This document shows, piece after piece, positions 35,833 to 44,826 of a stretch of 64,000 nucleotides of DNA (positions are counted from its first letter, which is position 1; each line of letters opens with the position of its first letter). Source of the DNA: JABCZH01 sp963803775. Lineage in GTDB: Bacteria; Acidobacteriota; Terriglobia; Terriglobales; Acidobacteriaceae. Where the stretch lies: the NCBI GenBank assembly GCA_963803775.1, contig CAWDNS010000003.1, forward strand, positions 62,001 to 126,000. Direction: 5' to 3'. Below the pieces are notes generated by a model. The model was not told where the DNA came from and did no database searches. It was given only the letters and a program-made list of their open reading frames with translations. A program made the translations under genes and the position numbers.

Positions 35833-36213
35833 TCACATTGTAGAAACAACTTTCCTACGTGTCGCCACTCGCGGCGACTTGCGGCCAAGTAGCGGTTGAG
35901 AGAATCTCAGGCCCACAAGCTGATAGGTTGCGGCGTGAATGATCCACATGGTCTTGGCTCGCAAGTTGCGGCAGGACTTGGGCAAAACCGCAGTCGAGGC
36001 CAGTGGAACACTCGGGATCTCCAGCAAGACCTGTGAGGAGAGCGGCAAAGAACGCCGCACCGCAACCAGGGCCCCGGTCGCGGAAATGTTCAGTGCAGTG
36101 GCAAATTCCAGCAACTCCTTGCCATTTTTGTCGCAGCTGCGAACAAAAACGGGAATGGCCAGCGGCAGACGAGCCCACTCACGGCGTTCGTGCGGCAGTC
36201 GACTTCGGCTCAA
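35833..36213 (-). CDS. Single-domain PilZ protein
   Basis: A 126-residue PilZ protein: ERREWARLPL carries the Arg-rich motif and LNISATGALV the NxSxxG motif. The C-terminus is basic (GRKSPRVATRRKVV). It is likely a c-di-GMP binding adaptor. It lies between the two sigma-54 activator loci, transcribed on the minus strand, upstream of the lone activator with a 198-bp gap. Confidence 0.72.
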   Translation of the reverse strand: MSRSRLPHERREWARLPLAIPVFVRSCDKNGKELLEFATALNISATGALVAVRRSLPLSSQVLLEIPSVPLASTAVLPKSCRNLRAKTMWIIHAATYQLVGLRFSQPLLGRKSPRVATRRKVVSTM

Positions 36214-36444
36214 AAGGGCTCCTGGAAAAGCTGAATAACCTGCTCTTTACCGCATCTGGGGGGCCAAATGACCCATCGAATGCAGACCGGTTACTGCTCA
36301 AAACCACCGCATCTCGGGTGTTTGCCTGTAAATCAGGCTTTAAACACTGAGGTTCACGGAGTAGCCTTTTGCTATCCCTTCGCCACACTTCAAGATCACT
36401 CAGGTCTCCGTAAGTACTTTCGACTGCATACTTTTGCCCATGAG

Positions 36445-36459
36445 TGGCAATTCGCTTGC
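36445..36459 (+). promoter_or_regulatory. Candidate sigma-54 promoter before the histidine kinase operon
   Basis: TGGCAA-TTCGC-TTGC matches 9 of 10 consensus positions with exact GG-N10-GC spacing. The predicted start is near 36471, 70 nt before the kinase ATG. Its operon encodes a sigma-54 activator, so positive autoregulation is plausible. Confidence 0.5.
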
Positions 36460-36469
36460 GCGTTTTCCG

Positions 36470-36498
36470 TTGACACGTGAAAATGGCTGCCTTACCAT
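36470..36498 (+). promoter_or_regulatory. Alternative sigma-70 promoter before the histidine kinase operon
   Basis: A perfect TTGACA (36470-36475) is followed after 17 bp by TACCAT (36493-36498), matching 4 of 6 in the -10. It overlaps the initiation region of the sigma-54 candidate, so the two could be alternatives. Confidence 0.35.
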
Positions 36499-36540
36499 CG
36501 AATGATTCCTCCCCGTCTTTGAACCAATTGAGTACTGACC

Positions 36541-37476
36541 ATGGCGGTGGTGCCAGAAAATACGTGTCTCCCCCCAGCCAAGGCTGCGGGGGTGGCTGGT
36601 TCCGGTGTGCGCTCGCTTAAGCCTGCCGTCACCGAAGCAGCCCCGGGCGCGCTCGCCGATCCCGATCTACAAGAGCGGTATTCCCAGCTACAAGAACGCT
36701 TTTCGCGCACTACGCACGCGCTGGCTTCTGCCGCACACGATCTGAAAACGCCCCTGGCTATTCTCAACGGATACGTGGAGCTTCTGCAAAGTGAGAAATT
36801 GGGTGGCCTCAATGATCGCCAGCGCGAGGTTTTGGGCGACATGAGTTCCAGCGGGCAACGGTTGCAGCATTTCATCCAGGACTTTCTCAGCTATAGCGTG
36901 TTGGAGACCGGCGAAATTAAAATGCGTTTCGAGATGGGCAACATCAATACCTGCCTGTCGGAAGTTTGCCGGCTTTGGTCCCACCCTTTCCAGGAAAAGG
37001 GACTGGCGCTTTATTTTCTAGCCAACGACAAATTGACGGAATTCGCTTTCGACTCCGCCAAAGTACAGCGGGTAGTTTCCAACTTACTCGAAAACGCTTC
37101 CAAATTTACGCCGGCAAGCGGCACGGTGTGGCTGCACGCGGAACCGTACATGTGGGAGCGCCGCAACGTGGACCAATCCGGTCTACCGGCCGAACGGCGT
37201 CGGCAACCAAGTTCACAGCCAAACTCAGTCAAGGTCAGCGTAGCCGATACCGGACCGGGGATTCCTCCCGAATACCACATGGAAGTATTTGACGATTTCT
37301 TCCGGCTCCCACAGAACGAGCAGCAGGCAGGCATGGGACTAGGACTGGCCATTGCGCGCCGCCTGGTCACCAGCATGTACGGAAAAATCTGGGTCGAAAG
37401 TGATCCCGGAGCCGGCTGCAAGTTCTCGTTTATCATTCCCCTCCACCCTGCCACCAATCAAGGGAAACGCAAATGA
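36541..37476 (+). CDS. Cytoplasmic sensor histidine kinase
   Basis: A 311-residue kinase without membrane segments or a recognisable sensor domain. A short coiled-coil (LQERYSQLQERFSRTTHALA) precedes the H-box SAAHDLKTPLAILNGYVELL with the phospho-His near residue 65. The ATPase part has the N-box LLENASKFTP, G1 DTGPGIPPEY and G2 GMGLGLAIARRLV. It overlaps the downstream response regulator gene by 4 bp, so they are a cognate pair. With no sensor of its own, input may come from protein partners. Confidence 0.9.
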   Translation: MAVVPENTCLPPAKAAGVAGSGVRSLKPAVTEAAPGALADPDLQERYSQLQERFSRTTHALASAAHDLKTPLAILNGYVELLQSEKLGGLNDRQREVLGDMSSSGQRLQHFIQDFLSYSVLETGEIKMRFEMGNINTCLSEVCRLWSHPFQEKGLALYFLANDKLTEFAFDSAKVQRVVSNLLENASKFTPASGTVWLHAEPYMWERRNVDQSGLPAERRRQPSSQPNSVKVSVADTGPGIPPEYHMEVFDDFFRLPQNEQQAGMGLGLAIARRLVTSMYGKIWVESDPGAGCKFSFIIPLHPATNQGKRK

Positions 37477-38879
37477 CAGACAAAGCCCACATTCTTCTGG
37501 TCGACGACGAACCGGGAATGTTGCGGTACATCCGTACTCTGCTCGAAGTGGAAGATTACAAGGTCGAAACTGCCAGCACCGGTGAAGAAGCCGTGGAACG
37601 CGTGCAAAAAGGCTCGCGTCCCGACCTGGTGTTGTGCGATCTGTTGATGCCGGGGATTGATGGCTTGCAGACTTTGGAACAAATTCGCCATCTTCAGCCG
37701 GGGGCAAAAGTGGTGATGCTCTCCTGTGTCGGTGACACCCGCAAAGTTGTCCAAGCCATGCGCCTCGGGGCTTACGACTATTTGACCAAGCCTTTTCAGA
37801 AAGCAGAATTGGATGCAGTGCTAGACCAGTGCCTGGGCACCAATCAGCAGAACTATCCCGGCGAAGTGGAGGAATTGGCAGAGGACCAGTTCTTTGTCGC
37901 AGCCAGTCCGATTATGCGTAAGCTACGGTCCGAAGCTGCGCTGGTCGCTAACGTAGATATTCCCGTGCTCATGCTGGGCGAAAGCGGTACCGGCAAGGAA
38001 GTCATGGCGCGCCTGATCCACAAGCTCTCGCCGCGCGCTCATCGCACTTTTCTCAAAGTAAACTGCGCCGCCGTCCCCGCCGACCTGCTGGAAAGCGAAC
38101 TGTTCGGCTACGAGGCCGGGGCTTTCACCGGAGCCAATCATCCCAAGCCGGGCAAGTTCGAATTGTGCAACAAAGGCACCATCCTGCTGGACGAAATCGG
38201 TGAAATGCCGACCACGCTGCAAGCCAAGCTGCTGCACATTCTGCAGGACGGACAGTTCTCCCGCCTGGGCAGCCGCTCCGTAATCAAGGCTGACGTGCGC
38301 ATCCTGGCCGCTACCAACATCGACATCCCCGAGGCTCTTGCCACCAAGCGCCTACGCGAGGATTTGTACTACCGCCTGAATGCCTTCACTCTGAACGTTC
38401 CGCCCCTCCGCCAGCGCAAAGAGGAAATTCCGATTCTGCTGAAACATTTCATGTCGCGTCAAGCTGAGCGCTATGCCCGGCCGCCCTTGCCACTCACACC
38501 CGACCTGTTACGCGCTTGCATGGACCATCCCTGGCCCGGCAACTTGCGCGAGTTAAGCAACTTCGTCAAGCGCTACCTGGTGTTGGGTGACGAGAAATTG
38601 GCCATCAATGAATTACGTCCGAAGGGCGACGGTAGCGGTGCGCAATTCGATCCTGCGGGGAAGAATGCCGAAGGTTCCGGGGGCCTGAAATCTCTGGCCC
38701 GAACCGCCAAAGACGGGGCCGAAGCCGAGGCCATCGCCAAGGCACTGGACGAAACCAACTGGAACCGGAAACAGGCCGCTGCCCTGCTGAAGATCAGCTA
38801 CAAAGCTCTGCTATACAAGATCCGCCAATATGGCATAGCCCAGGCGAAGGGTCACCACAAGCTGTCGGCCGGCGCGTAG
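37473..38879 (+). CDS. Sigma-54 dependent response regulator (NtrC type)
   Basis: A 468-residue regulator with a receiver domain (ILLVDDEPGM, phospho-Asp in LVLCDLLMPGIDG, Lys in YLTKPF), an AAA+ domain (GESGTGKEVM, GAFTGA, GTILLDEIGEMP) and a Fis-type HTH (TNWNRKQAAALLKISYKALL). It is partner of the overlapping kinase at 36541. Targets are not known. The window's -24/-12 like motifs at 3540, 20265, 36445 and 46630 are candidates. Confidence 0.93.
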   Translation: MTDKAHILLVDDEPGMLRYIRTLLEVEDYKVETASTGEEAVERVQKGSRPDLVLCDLLMPGIDGLQTLEQIRHLQPGAKVVMLSCVGDTRKVVQAMRLGAYDYLTKPFQKAELDAVLDQCLGTNQQNYPGEVEELAEDQFFVAASPIMRKLRSEAALVANVDIPVLMLGESGTGKEVMARLIHKLSPRAHRTFLKVNCAAVPADLLESELFGYEAGAFTGANHPKPGKFELCNKGTILLDEIGEMPTTLQAKLLHILQDGQFSRLGSRSVIKADVRILAATNIDIPEALATKRLREDLYYRLNAFTLNVPPLRQRKEEIPILLKHFMSRQAERYARPPLPLTPDLLRACMDHPWPGNLRELSNFVKRYLVLGDEKLAINELRPKGDGSGAQFDPAGKNAEGSGGLKSLARTAKDGAEAEAIAKALDETNWNRKQAAALLKISYKALLYKIRQYGIAQAKGHHKLSAGA

Positions 38880-38946
38880 TCCCGCGCGTCCAACATCCAT
38901 CCCGCTTCCCTGGTGGAGTAATCAATTTACAGCCCGTTGACCCCGT

Positions 38947-41900
38947 CTACTGCACTACCAGCGTCACTGTCTGGGTGCGCGTGGCTGAACCGGACGTCGC
39001 AGTCACTGTGACAACATAGGTTCCAGCCGGCGTCCCTATGGTGGTAGTGGTGGTGGCGCTGGAACTGCAACCGACTTGGAAGACGATCAGCGCTAAGAAT
39101 CCGCTAAGCAGCAAACCCAGTACAGCGCGCCGTGTGCGCGGGACTTTCCCCACGCCTATTCCTAGTACCGCCAAACCGAACACGGGCAGTCCCATGGCGT
39201 AGAAGAGTCGTTCACGCGGAGCCAGTTGCGTGGTAGTGGTTACTCGCGCAACCGTGTTGATGATGAGATCGGTGCTTACAGGTCCGTTCAGGTTCTGGAA
39301 GCTTGATGTCGTCTCGGTACACGTAGCCGCGGTTGGCAGGCCCGAACTACAGGCCACCGACACCGTGCTCGGAAAGATACCGGTGGGCGCAAGGGTCGCG
39401 GTGTATTGGGCTGGCACGCCCGCCGCCACCGTAGCCGTCGACGGCGCCATATTGAGACTGAAGTCATTCACCGTGACAGTCGCCCCGCTACCGGCTGAGA
39501 AAGTGGAACCAGCCACGCTGACCGAGCCACTGTTTGACAGCGAAATGGGGCTGGTTTGCGGAGTGGTGTTGGCTATAGGCGTCAAGACCACGGTAACGGT
39601 TGCCGACCCTCCGGTCTCACCTGTGCCGCCGGAATTCAGCGACCCGATGTTGCACACCACGGTTCCGCCGTTGGGCTGGCCACAAGAATTGCTCGAGTTC
39701 GAAGTCGTGGCTGAGACAAATGCCGCGCCCGGTTGAAGGTTGTCCGTGAAAGTAATACCGCTCGCGAAATCGCCGACGTTTTCTATGGTGTAAGTGAATG
39801 TGACCGGGTTTCCCACACTGACCGTGGTGCCGGGAGACGTCACCACCGTAACATTGAACGCGAGTAGCGGACCCAGTTTACTTAAGAACGCATCACTCCC
39901 ACCGTTGAGGCTGGGCTGGAATGAAGGGTTCTGAGGAGGCGCCTCAATTAAGAAATTGGCCGACTTTGTTTCCCCCGACACATAACTGGCCCCCTGGACA
40001 TCGACCGCAATCCCCGTGCCGTAGTCGTCACTGCTTCCACCGAGAAATGTAGCGTAGTGACCCGAGGCATCTGAACTGGTTGCACTGGTGTCTATACGAG
40101 CCACAAACGCGTCATGACCGCCTCCAAAACCTGCTTGCACCGGGTTGTTCCTGACGGGAAAATCCGCCGAATCCGTCCATCCTGTAATGCGCGCCCCCTG
40201 ACTACCGACCAGGCCCTGACCGGCACTATCCACCACGATCCCAAGACCTATATCGTCAGCCGACCCGCCCAAGTAAGTGAAGTAGTTGAGAGGAACCGTG
40301 CCCACATTGATCCCGTTCGTCCCAACCGCACCCAGCTTCGCCAGAAAGGCGTCGATCCCGCCCCCCTGAGCAGGTTGGAATACACCCGTTCCCGCAGCCG
40401 GGAAGTTGGTCGAAGTAGTCGAACCCGTGACATATGTGTTCAGTGCGGAGTCCACTGCAATCCCGTAACCGATATCATCACCGGTCCCACCCAGGTAAGT
40501 GGAATACAGAAGCTGAGTGCCCGTGACTGCGGCAGGATTGAGCGAGGCCACAAAGACGTCCAACCCACCCGCCAGCGTCGTCTGAAATGCGTTCAGCACT
40601 GGCATGTCGGTAAAGTTTGTTCCGCCGGTAATGTACACGTTGGAATTGACATCGACGGCAACACCGCCTCCCATCGTTTCACCATTGCTGGGTGTACTCC
40701 CGCCGAAGTAGGTCGAGTACGGCACGCTGTTCACACCCGAGAGCGATGGGTTCACTTTGGTTAGGAAAAACTGGCTTGGGGCTTTGGGAGAACCCTGGAA
40801 CGCCCCCAAAGTCGAGGGGAAACCTGTCTGCACTTCTGTGGAGGTGGTTATGCCCGTCACATACGCATTACTGCCGAGATCAAGGGTCACGCCGGTCGCC
40901 GTGTCAACCCCATTGCCCGAAAGGTAGGTGGAGTAAATCAAGGTGTGGCCCAGGCTATCCAGTTTGCTTATGAAGGCGTGGTTGTGAGTACTGAGCGGTG
41001 TGGTCTGAAAAGCCGCATTGGTCCCACGAGTTGGGAAATTGCTCGAAGTCGTATTTCCCGCCACAATCACATTGGTACCGGCATCCACCACGAGACCGGC
41101 CGTTGTGTCAACCGTGTTGCCGCCGAGGTAGGTCGAAAACAGCAGGGTATTGGCAGTACTGTTGAACTTTGCGACGAAAACGTTGGCGGTGCCCGCCAAA
41201 CCGGCTTGAAATGGCGATCCCCTCTTCGGAAAATCCGTGGACATAGTGGAACCGGCGATGTAGGCGTTGAGCGAAGTATCCACGGCAACCGCCGGGCAGC
41301 CAGCAACTCCGGTTGCCACTCCCAGAATCACGGTGCAAGCTTCATCACTGCTGCCACCAAGATAGGTGGAATAAGTGAGTACCGGATCGATGATGATGGC
41401 CCGGCGTTGGTCGTACGTGCCCAGCGCGAAGCCAACACGATCCTGGCCGCGCAACTCGAACCGGCCATCCACCCTGCGCTCATCTTCTCCGAAGCGTTGA
41501 TAAACCCGTGGTGCCTCAAGACTGACACGGCCATCCCCGACTGTCAGCACCAGATTTCCCGCAGCGTCGATTGCAAGGCTCTCAGCTCCCTGAAAGCGGA
41601 GTGTCACTTCTTTAGGATTGCTCCCCGGGGCAGCCTCAAAGTCGTATTCCAGCTGACCCTGTTTTCCGTAATAGACCAGATCGATCCCCGGATAGAGTTC
41701 GTGATAGCGTACACGCGCGAATTGAGGGACGTCCGTGTGCCACTTCGCCGGATCATTGCCAATGAAGTAATTGCTCTTTCCTGGAAGCTCGTCCGTTCCG
41801 CTCACGGCGGAATTCGCGCTAGCACCTTCCAGCGTCATACTGACCACCGAAAATTGGGGAAATGAATGCTGGGAGCCAGCCGCGGAACGCCGGAGGGTGA

Positions 41901-42219
41901 GCACGGCCTTGTCCGCGGTCAGAAATAGGCCATATCCGCTGCCATGAGCCAGAAACTTCACCTCGGGATCGCTTTGCCCCTGGTTCGGCTCGAAGATCAG
42001 CGGAAGGTGATGGTAGGCAGCCATCACCGGGACCGCATTTTGCGAAGATGCAACTGGACTGGAGCTGTCACCCTGCCGCTGAGTCTTTTGCGCACCGACG
42101 GCGACTTGACTGGCATGCGAACCAAGCATCAAAACGGCGGCCGCAAGGGCCACCAGCACTGCTACCGCCACGAAGATTCCGCCCGGTGCGCAAGCTACTA
42201 CCAACCGACGGCGATTCAA
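38947..42219 (-). CDS. Large SBBP-repeat / DUF11 surface protein
   Basis: A protein of about 1090 residues. The start is a TTG (42217-42219) placed 9 nt after GGAGGAG. It gives an ideal signal peptide (NRRRLVVACAPGG, then a long hydrophobic run), whereas the upstream GTG at 42313 has no ribosome-binding site. The N-terminal domain (LIFEPNQGQSDPEVKFLAHG ... YPGIDLVYYG) is followed by about eight SBBP beta-propeller repeats of the form YSTYLGGxxxDxxxGIAVD. A DUF11-like domain and an Ig-like domain follow. Near the C-terminus are hydrophobic helices and a lipobox-like VGCSSS before a last ~35-residue strand-rich tail. Likely secreted or cell-surface; function unknown. Confidence 0.85.
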   Translation of the reverse strand: MNRRRLVVACAPGGIFVAVAVLVALAAAVLMLGSHASQVAVGAQKTQRQGDSSSPVASSQNAVPVMAAYHHLPLIFEPNQGQSDPEVKFLAHGSGYGLFLTADKAVLTLRRSAAGSQHSFPQFSVVSMTLEGASANSAVSGTDELPGKSNYFIGNDPAKWHTDVPQFARVRYHELYPGIDLVYYGKQGQLEYDFEAAPGSNPKEVTLRFQGAESLAIDAAGNLVLTVGDGRVSLEAPRVYQRFGEDERRVDGRFELRGQDRVGFALGTYDQRRAIIIDPVLTYSTYLGGSSDEACTVILGVATGVAGCPAVAVDTSLNAYIAGSTMSTDFPKRGSPFQAGLAGTANVFVAKFNSTANTLLFSTYLGGNTVDTTAGLVVDAGTNVIVAGNTTSSNFPTRGTNAAFQTTPLSTHNHAFISKLDSLGHTLIYSTYLSGNGVDTATGVTLDLGSNAYVTGITTSTEVQTGFPSTLGAFQGSPKAPSQFFLTKVNPSLSGVNSVPYSTYFGGSTPSNGETMGGGVAVDVNSNVYITGGTNFTDMPVLNAFQTTLAGGLDVFVASLNPAAVTGTQLLYSTYLGGTGDDIGYGIAVDSALNTYVTGSTTSTNFPAAGTGVFQPAQGGGIDAFLAKLGAVGTNGINVGTVPLNYFTYLGGSADDIGLGIVVDSAGQGLVGSQGARITGWTDSADFPVRNNPVQAGFGGGHDAFVARIDTSATSSDASGHYATFLGGSSDDYGTGIAVDVQGASYVSGETKSANFLIEAPPQNPSFQPSLNGGSDAFLSKLGPLLAFNVTVVTSPGTTVSVGNPVTFTYTIENVGDFASGITFTDNLQPGAAFVSATTSNSSNSCGQPNGGTVVCNIGSLNSGGTGETGGSATVTVVLTPIANTTPQTSPISLSNSGSVSVAGSTFSAGSGATVTVNDFSLNMAPSTATVAAGVPAQYTATLAPTGIFPSTVSVACSSGLPTAATCTETTSSFQNLNGPVSTDLIINTVARVTTTTQLAPRERLFYAMGLPVFGLAVLGIGVGKVPRTRRAVLGLLLSGFLALIVFQVGCSSSATTTTTIGTPAGTYVVTVTATSGSATRTQTVTLVVQ

Positions 42220-42495
42220 TCTCAAGAGCTCCTCCGGATTTCCTGATTCCCTGGACGAGGAAGAAGGACGGCGTACAAACCTGGCCGCGCAGCCCGCAAA
42301 GCTGGCCTGTGTCACCAGAAATTGTATGCGAAAAATAAATAACTACTTAATCATCTGACGGATAGCATGTCAAGCCGCCGCATCGCCTTTCCTGCCTTTG
42401 GAATCCTCAGATGCTCCGAATGTGGCCCCGAGATGCCGCCGATTCTCCCGAATCGACGATTCTTTGAAGAGATTTTCCAAGCCGCTGCCCAGGGA

Positions 42496-42618
42496 CTACC
42501 GGTTTCGCTTCAATTCCTCGATTTCTCTCTTCAGACGAGCGTAACTGCGGGCCAAATGCCCAAGATATGCAATGTGGATGACCCAAGTGGCGACATAAGC
42601 GGCGAAAAGGTAGGTCAT
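42496..42618 (-). CDS. ccmD: CcmD-like small membrane protein
   Basis: A 40-residue protein with one transmembrane helix (FAAYVATWVIHIAYLGHLAR) and a charged C-terminal tail (LKREIEELKRNR), the typical CcmD layout. CcmD stabilises the CcmABC-CcmE haem-loading complex. The ATG overlaps the ccmC stop by 4 bp, which together with the context makes the call firm despite the size. Confidence 0.8.
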   Translation of the reverse strand: MTYLFAAYVATWVIHIAYLGHLARSYARLKREIEELKRNR

Positions 42619-43304
42619 CGCGAACTCCCGGCCGCCAGCAGCGACTCCAGCGCTTGCGTCTCCTCCACCTGGCGGCGCACAATCTCCAGGCGATAGCGTG
42701 ACCAGCAAACCAGAGTTGCAAAACACATGAACGCCAGCCAGTTCATCAGCAGTACGTGCAACATTCGAGGATCAATCGCTCCACCCCCACCAATCACCGG
42801 CTGCGGGTGCTGGGTGCGGAAAAACCAAATAGAAAAGTAAACCAGCGGCACATCCAGAGCGCCCAGCACTGCCAGCACGGCAGCCATCATCGGGGTTTGT
42901 CCGCTGCTGGAAAAGCGCCGTAACATCAGGTAGCTGACGTAAATCAGCCACAGCACCAGCGTAAGTGTCAGGCGCAAGTCCCACGTCCACCAGATTCCCC
43001 AGACCGGGCGCGCCCAGATGGGCCCGGTCACCAGCACGACGGTACAGAACACCACGCCGACTTCCGCGGATGCCAAAGCTAGCGCATCGGCTTTGGGATT
43101 GCGCCGAACCAGATATACGATCGAAGCTGCCAGATTGACGAAAAACAAACAAAACGCAGTCCATGCTGACGGCACGTGGTAATAGAAGATACGCTGCACA
43201 TCGCCCATGGTTTGCTCAGTGGGCGCCTGAATCAAAGCTCCGTAGAGACCGTAAGTCAGCAAGCCAGCCGTCAAAACCGCGAAGATGGGGAAAGCCCGTT
43301 TCAT
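42615..43304 (-). CDS. ccmC: Haem handling protein CcmC
   Basis: Inner-membrane protein that presents haem to CcmE in cytochrome c maturation System I. The 229-residue protein has six helices and the Trp-rich periplasmic motif VWGIWWTWDLRLT, plus His residues before it (FYYHVPSAWTAF) and after it (MLHVLLMNW) in positions of the axial haem ligands. It overlaps ccmB and ccmD by 4 bp each. Confidence 0.92.
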   Translation of the reverse strand: MKRAFPIFAVLTAGLLTYGLYGALIQAPTEQTMGDVQRIFYYHVPSAWTAFCLFFVNLAASIVYLVRRNPKADALALASAEVGVVFCTVVLVTGPIWARPVWGIWWTWDLRLTLTLVLWLIYVSYLMLRRFSSSGQTPMMAAVLAVLGALDVPLVYFSIWFFRTQHPQPVIGGGGAIDPRMLHVLLMNWLAFMCFATLVCWSRYRLEIVRRQVEETQALESLLAAGSSR

Positions 43305-43978
43305 TCGCCGTGCAGGACAATCTCAAAAAAGAGAAGGCAACTTGTAGTAAACACCACATCGTAGACCGCAAGCAACACGATCCAGAACTTCGCCGAAAAT
43401 TCACCGGTCAGGATTGACGAAGTGGCCTCGACCATGGCCAATAGCGCAGGAATCGTGATAGGAAAAAGCAGCAGCGGCAGCATGATTTCGCGGCTGCGGG
43501 TGCGCACCGACATGGCAGCAAAGAACGTCCCATTGACCACCAGTGCCCAGGCTCCCAGCACCGCGACGAACAATAATTGATAGGCCGGGCCGACTGCCCG
43601 CAGATTGTAAAAGACAACAAACAGCGGCGTCATCAGCGCTTGCAGCACGCTGACAAAAATGAAGTTCCCCAACACCTTGGCCAAAAACAGCGAGTTCGCC
43701 GGAGCCGGCGATACCCGGTATGCGTCCAGCACCTGATTGCGCAACTCGCGTGCCCAGGTCTGGTTCAGGGCGACCACGGCGGCAAACAGAAATGCCACCC
43801 ATACCAGGCCGCCCGCGATTCGGCGGGATTCCTCCGCCGTTGGATCAAACGAAAAGCTAAAAATCACAACCACCAACAGTGCAAAAAACAGCATGGAGTT
43901 GACTGCGTCTTTGGATCGCCATTCCAACCGGAGATCCTTCACCAATGTGGCTCGCGTCACTCCTGGAGGGCTGTTCAT
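43301..43978 (-). CDS. ccmB: Haem exporter ABC permease CcmB
   Basis: A 225-residue six-helix membrane protein, the permease of the CcmAB ABC complex that releases holo-CcmE. Characteristic segments are LVKDLRLEWRSKDAVNSMLF at the N-terminus and the block ending PLLLFPITIPALLAMVEATS. I use the ATG at 43976-43978 that overlaps the ccmA stop by 4 bp; a longer upstream frame is not CcmB-like. Confidence 0.9.
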   Translation of the reverse strand: MNSPPGVTRATLVKDLRLEWRSKDAVNSMLFFALLVVVIFSFSFDPTAEESRRIAGGLVWVAFLFAAVVALNQTWARELRNQVLDAYRVSPAPANSLFLAKVLGNFIFVSVLQALMTPLFVVFYNLRAVGPAYQLLFVAVLGAWALVVNGTFFAAMSVRTRSREIMLPLLLFPITIPALLAMVEATSSILTGEFSAKFWIVLLAVYDVVFTTSCLLFFEIVLHGE

Positions 43979-44643
43979 ATTGCCTCCGCCGGCTGATAGT
44001 CGCGAGTGCGGTTCACAATCTGCCCAGACTCCATCCACACGAACTCGTCCGCAATCCCGCGCAACAATGCCGCCTGATGCGTCACCACCAGTATCGTTTT
44101 GCCACCATCTCGCAATTGCCGGAGCAGTCCGGCCATTTCACGGGCAGAACGCACATCCACGTTGGAAAATGGCTCGTCGAGCAGAAGAACTTTGGGATCG
44201 TTCAACAGCGCCCGTGCCAGCGACATACGTTGACGCATGCCCTGGGAATACTGCCCCACGGGAAGCTCCAGCGACGGATCCAGATTGACCGAGCGGATTA
44301 CCGTTTCGCAGCGAGCATCATCGTGAATTCCATACAGCCCCGCGAAGTAACGCAGGTTCTCCATGCCGCTCATCTCGTCGTACAGCAGCGATGGATGAGC
44401 CATGTAGCCAAGCTGTGCGCAAACCTCGCGTAGCTTGGTAGCTCCCAGCATGGAAATGCTGCCACGGGTCGCGGGAGTCAATCCCGCGAGCGCGCGCAAC
44501 AGCGTAGTCTTCCCTGCTCCGTTGTCGCCGAGAATTGCGTAGAGTTGTCCCGCTTCGAAGCTGGCATTCACTCCGCGCAGCGCCACAAATCGTCCGAACT
44601 GTTTCACCAGATCAGTGACGGTAATGAGGGAAGAGTCGGTCAC
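43975..44643 (-). CDS. ccmA: Haem exporter ABC ATPase CcmA
   Basis: ATPase partner of CcmB. The 222-residue protein has Walker A GDNGAGKTTLLRALAG, the signature YSQGMRQRMSLARALL, Walker B KVLLLDEPF and the switch His in VVTHQ. There is no ATG at the right place; the GTG at 44641-44643 gives the family's normal N-terminus (TDSSLITVTDLVKQFG). The region upstream, towards ccmE, does not look coding. Confidence 0.88.
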   Translation of the reverse strand: MTDSSLITVTDLVKQFGRFVALRGVNASFEAGQLYAILGDNGAGKTTLLRALAGLTPATRGSISMLGATKLREVCAQLGYMAHPSLLYDEMSGMENLRYFAGLYGIHDDARCETVIRSVNLDPSLELPVGQYSQGMRQRMSLARALLNDPKVLLLDEPFSNVDVRSAREMAGLLRQLRDGGKTILVVTHQAALLRGIADEFVWMESGQIVNRTRDYQPAEAI

Positions 44644-44699
44644 AATCGCAGAAACTGTCTGAACTGAGTGAAGATATCCGAAGCAGGGTGGGAAGTCGA

Positions 44700-44765
44700 G
44701 GGCTGGATTGTCATCCTGAGCAAGCGTTCTTTGCGCCGCGAAGGATCTGGGCGAGCCGCGCGATG
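44700..44765. repeat. Possible dispersed intergenic repeat element
   Basis: Between ccmE and ccmA lies a segment beginning GTCATCCTGAGCAAGCG with CGCGAAGGATCTGGGCGAG close behind. It resembles the widespread GTCATCCTGAGCGAAGCGAAGGATCT-type intergenic repeats known from many bacterial genomes, here with an internal expansion. Only one copy is in the window, so this rests on recall of the motif. Confidence 0.3.
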
Positions 44766-44826
44766 GGTCGCGTTCTGTGCGACCCGACAAACGCGTGTTT
44801 GGCTCACCTCCTTATTGAGTAGCTGG

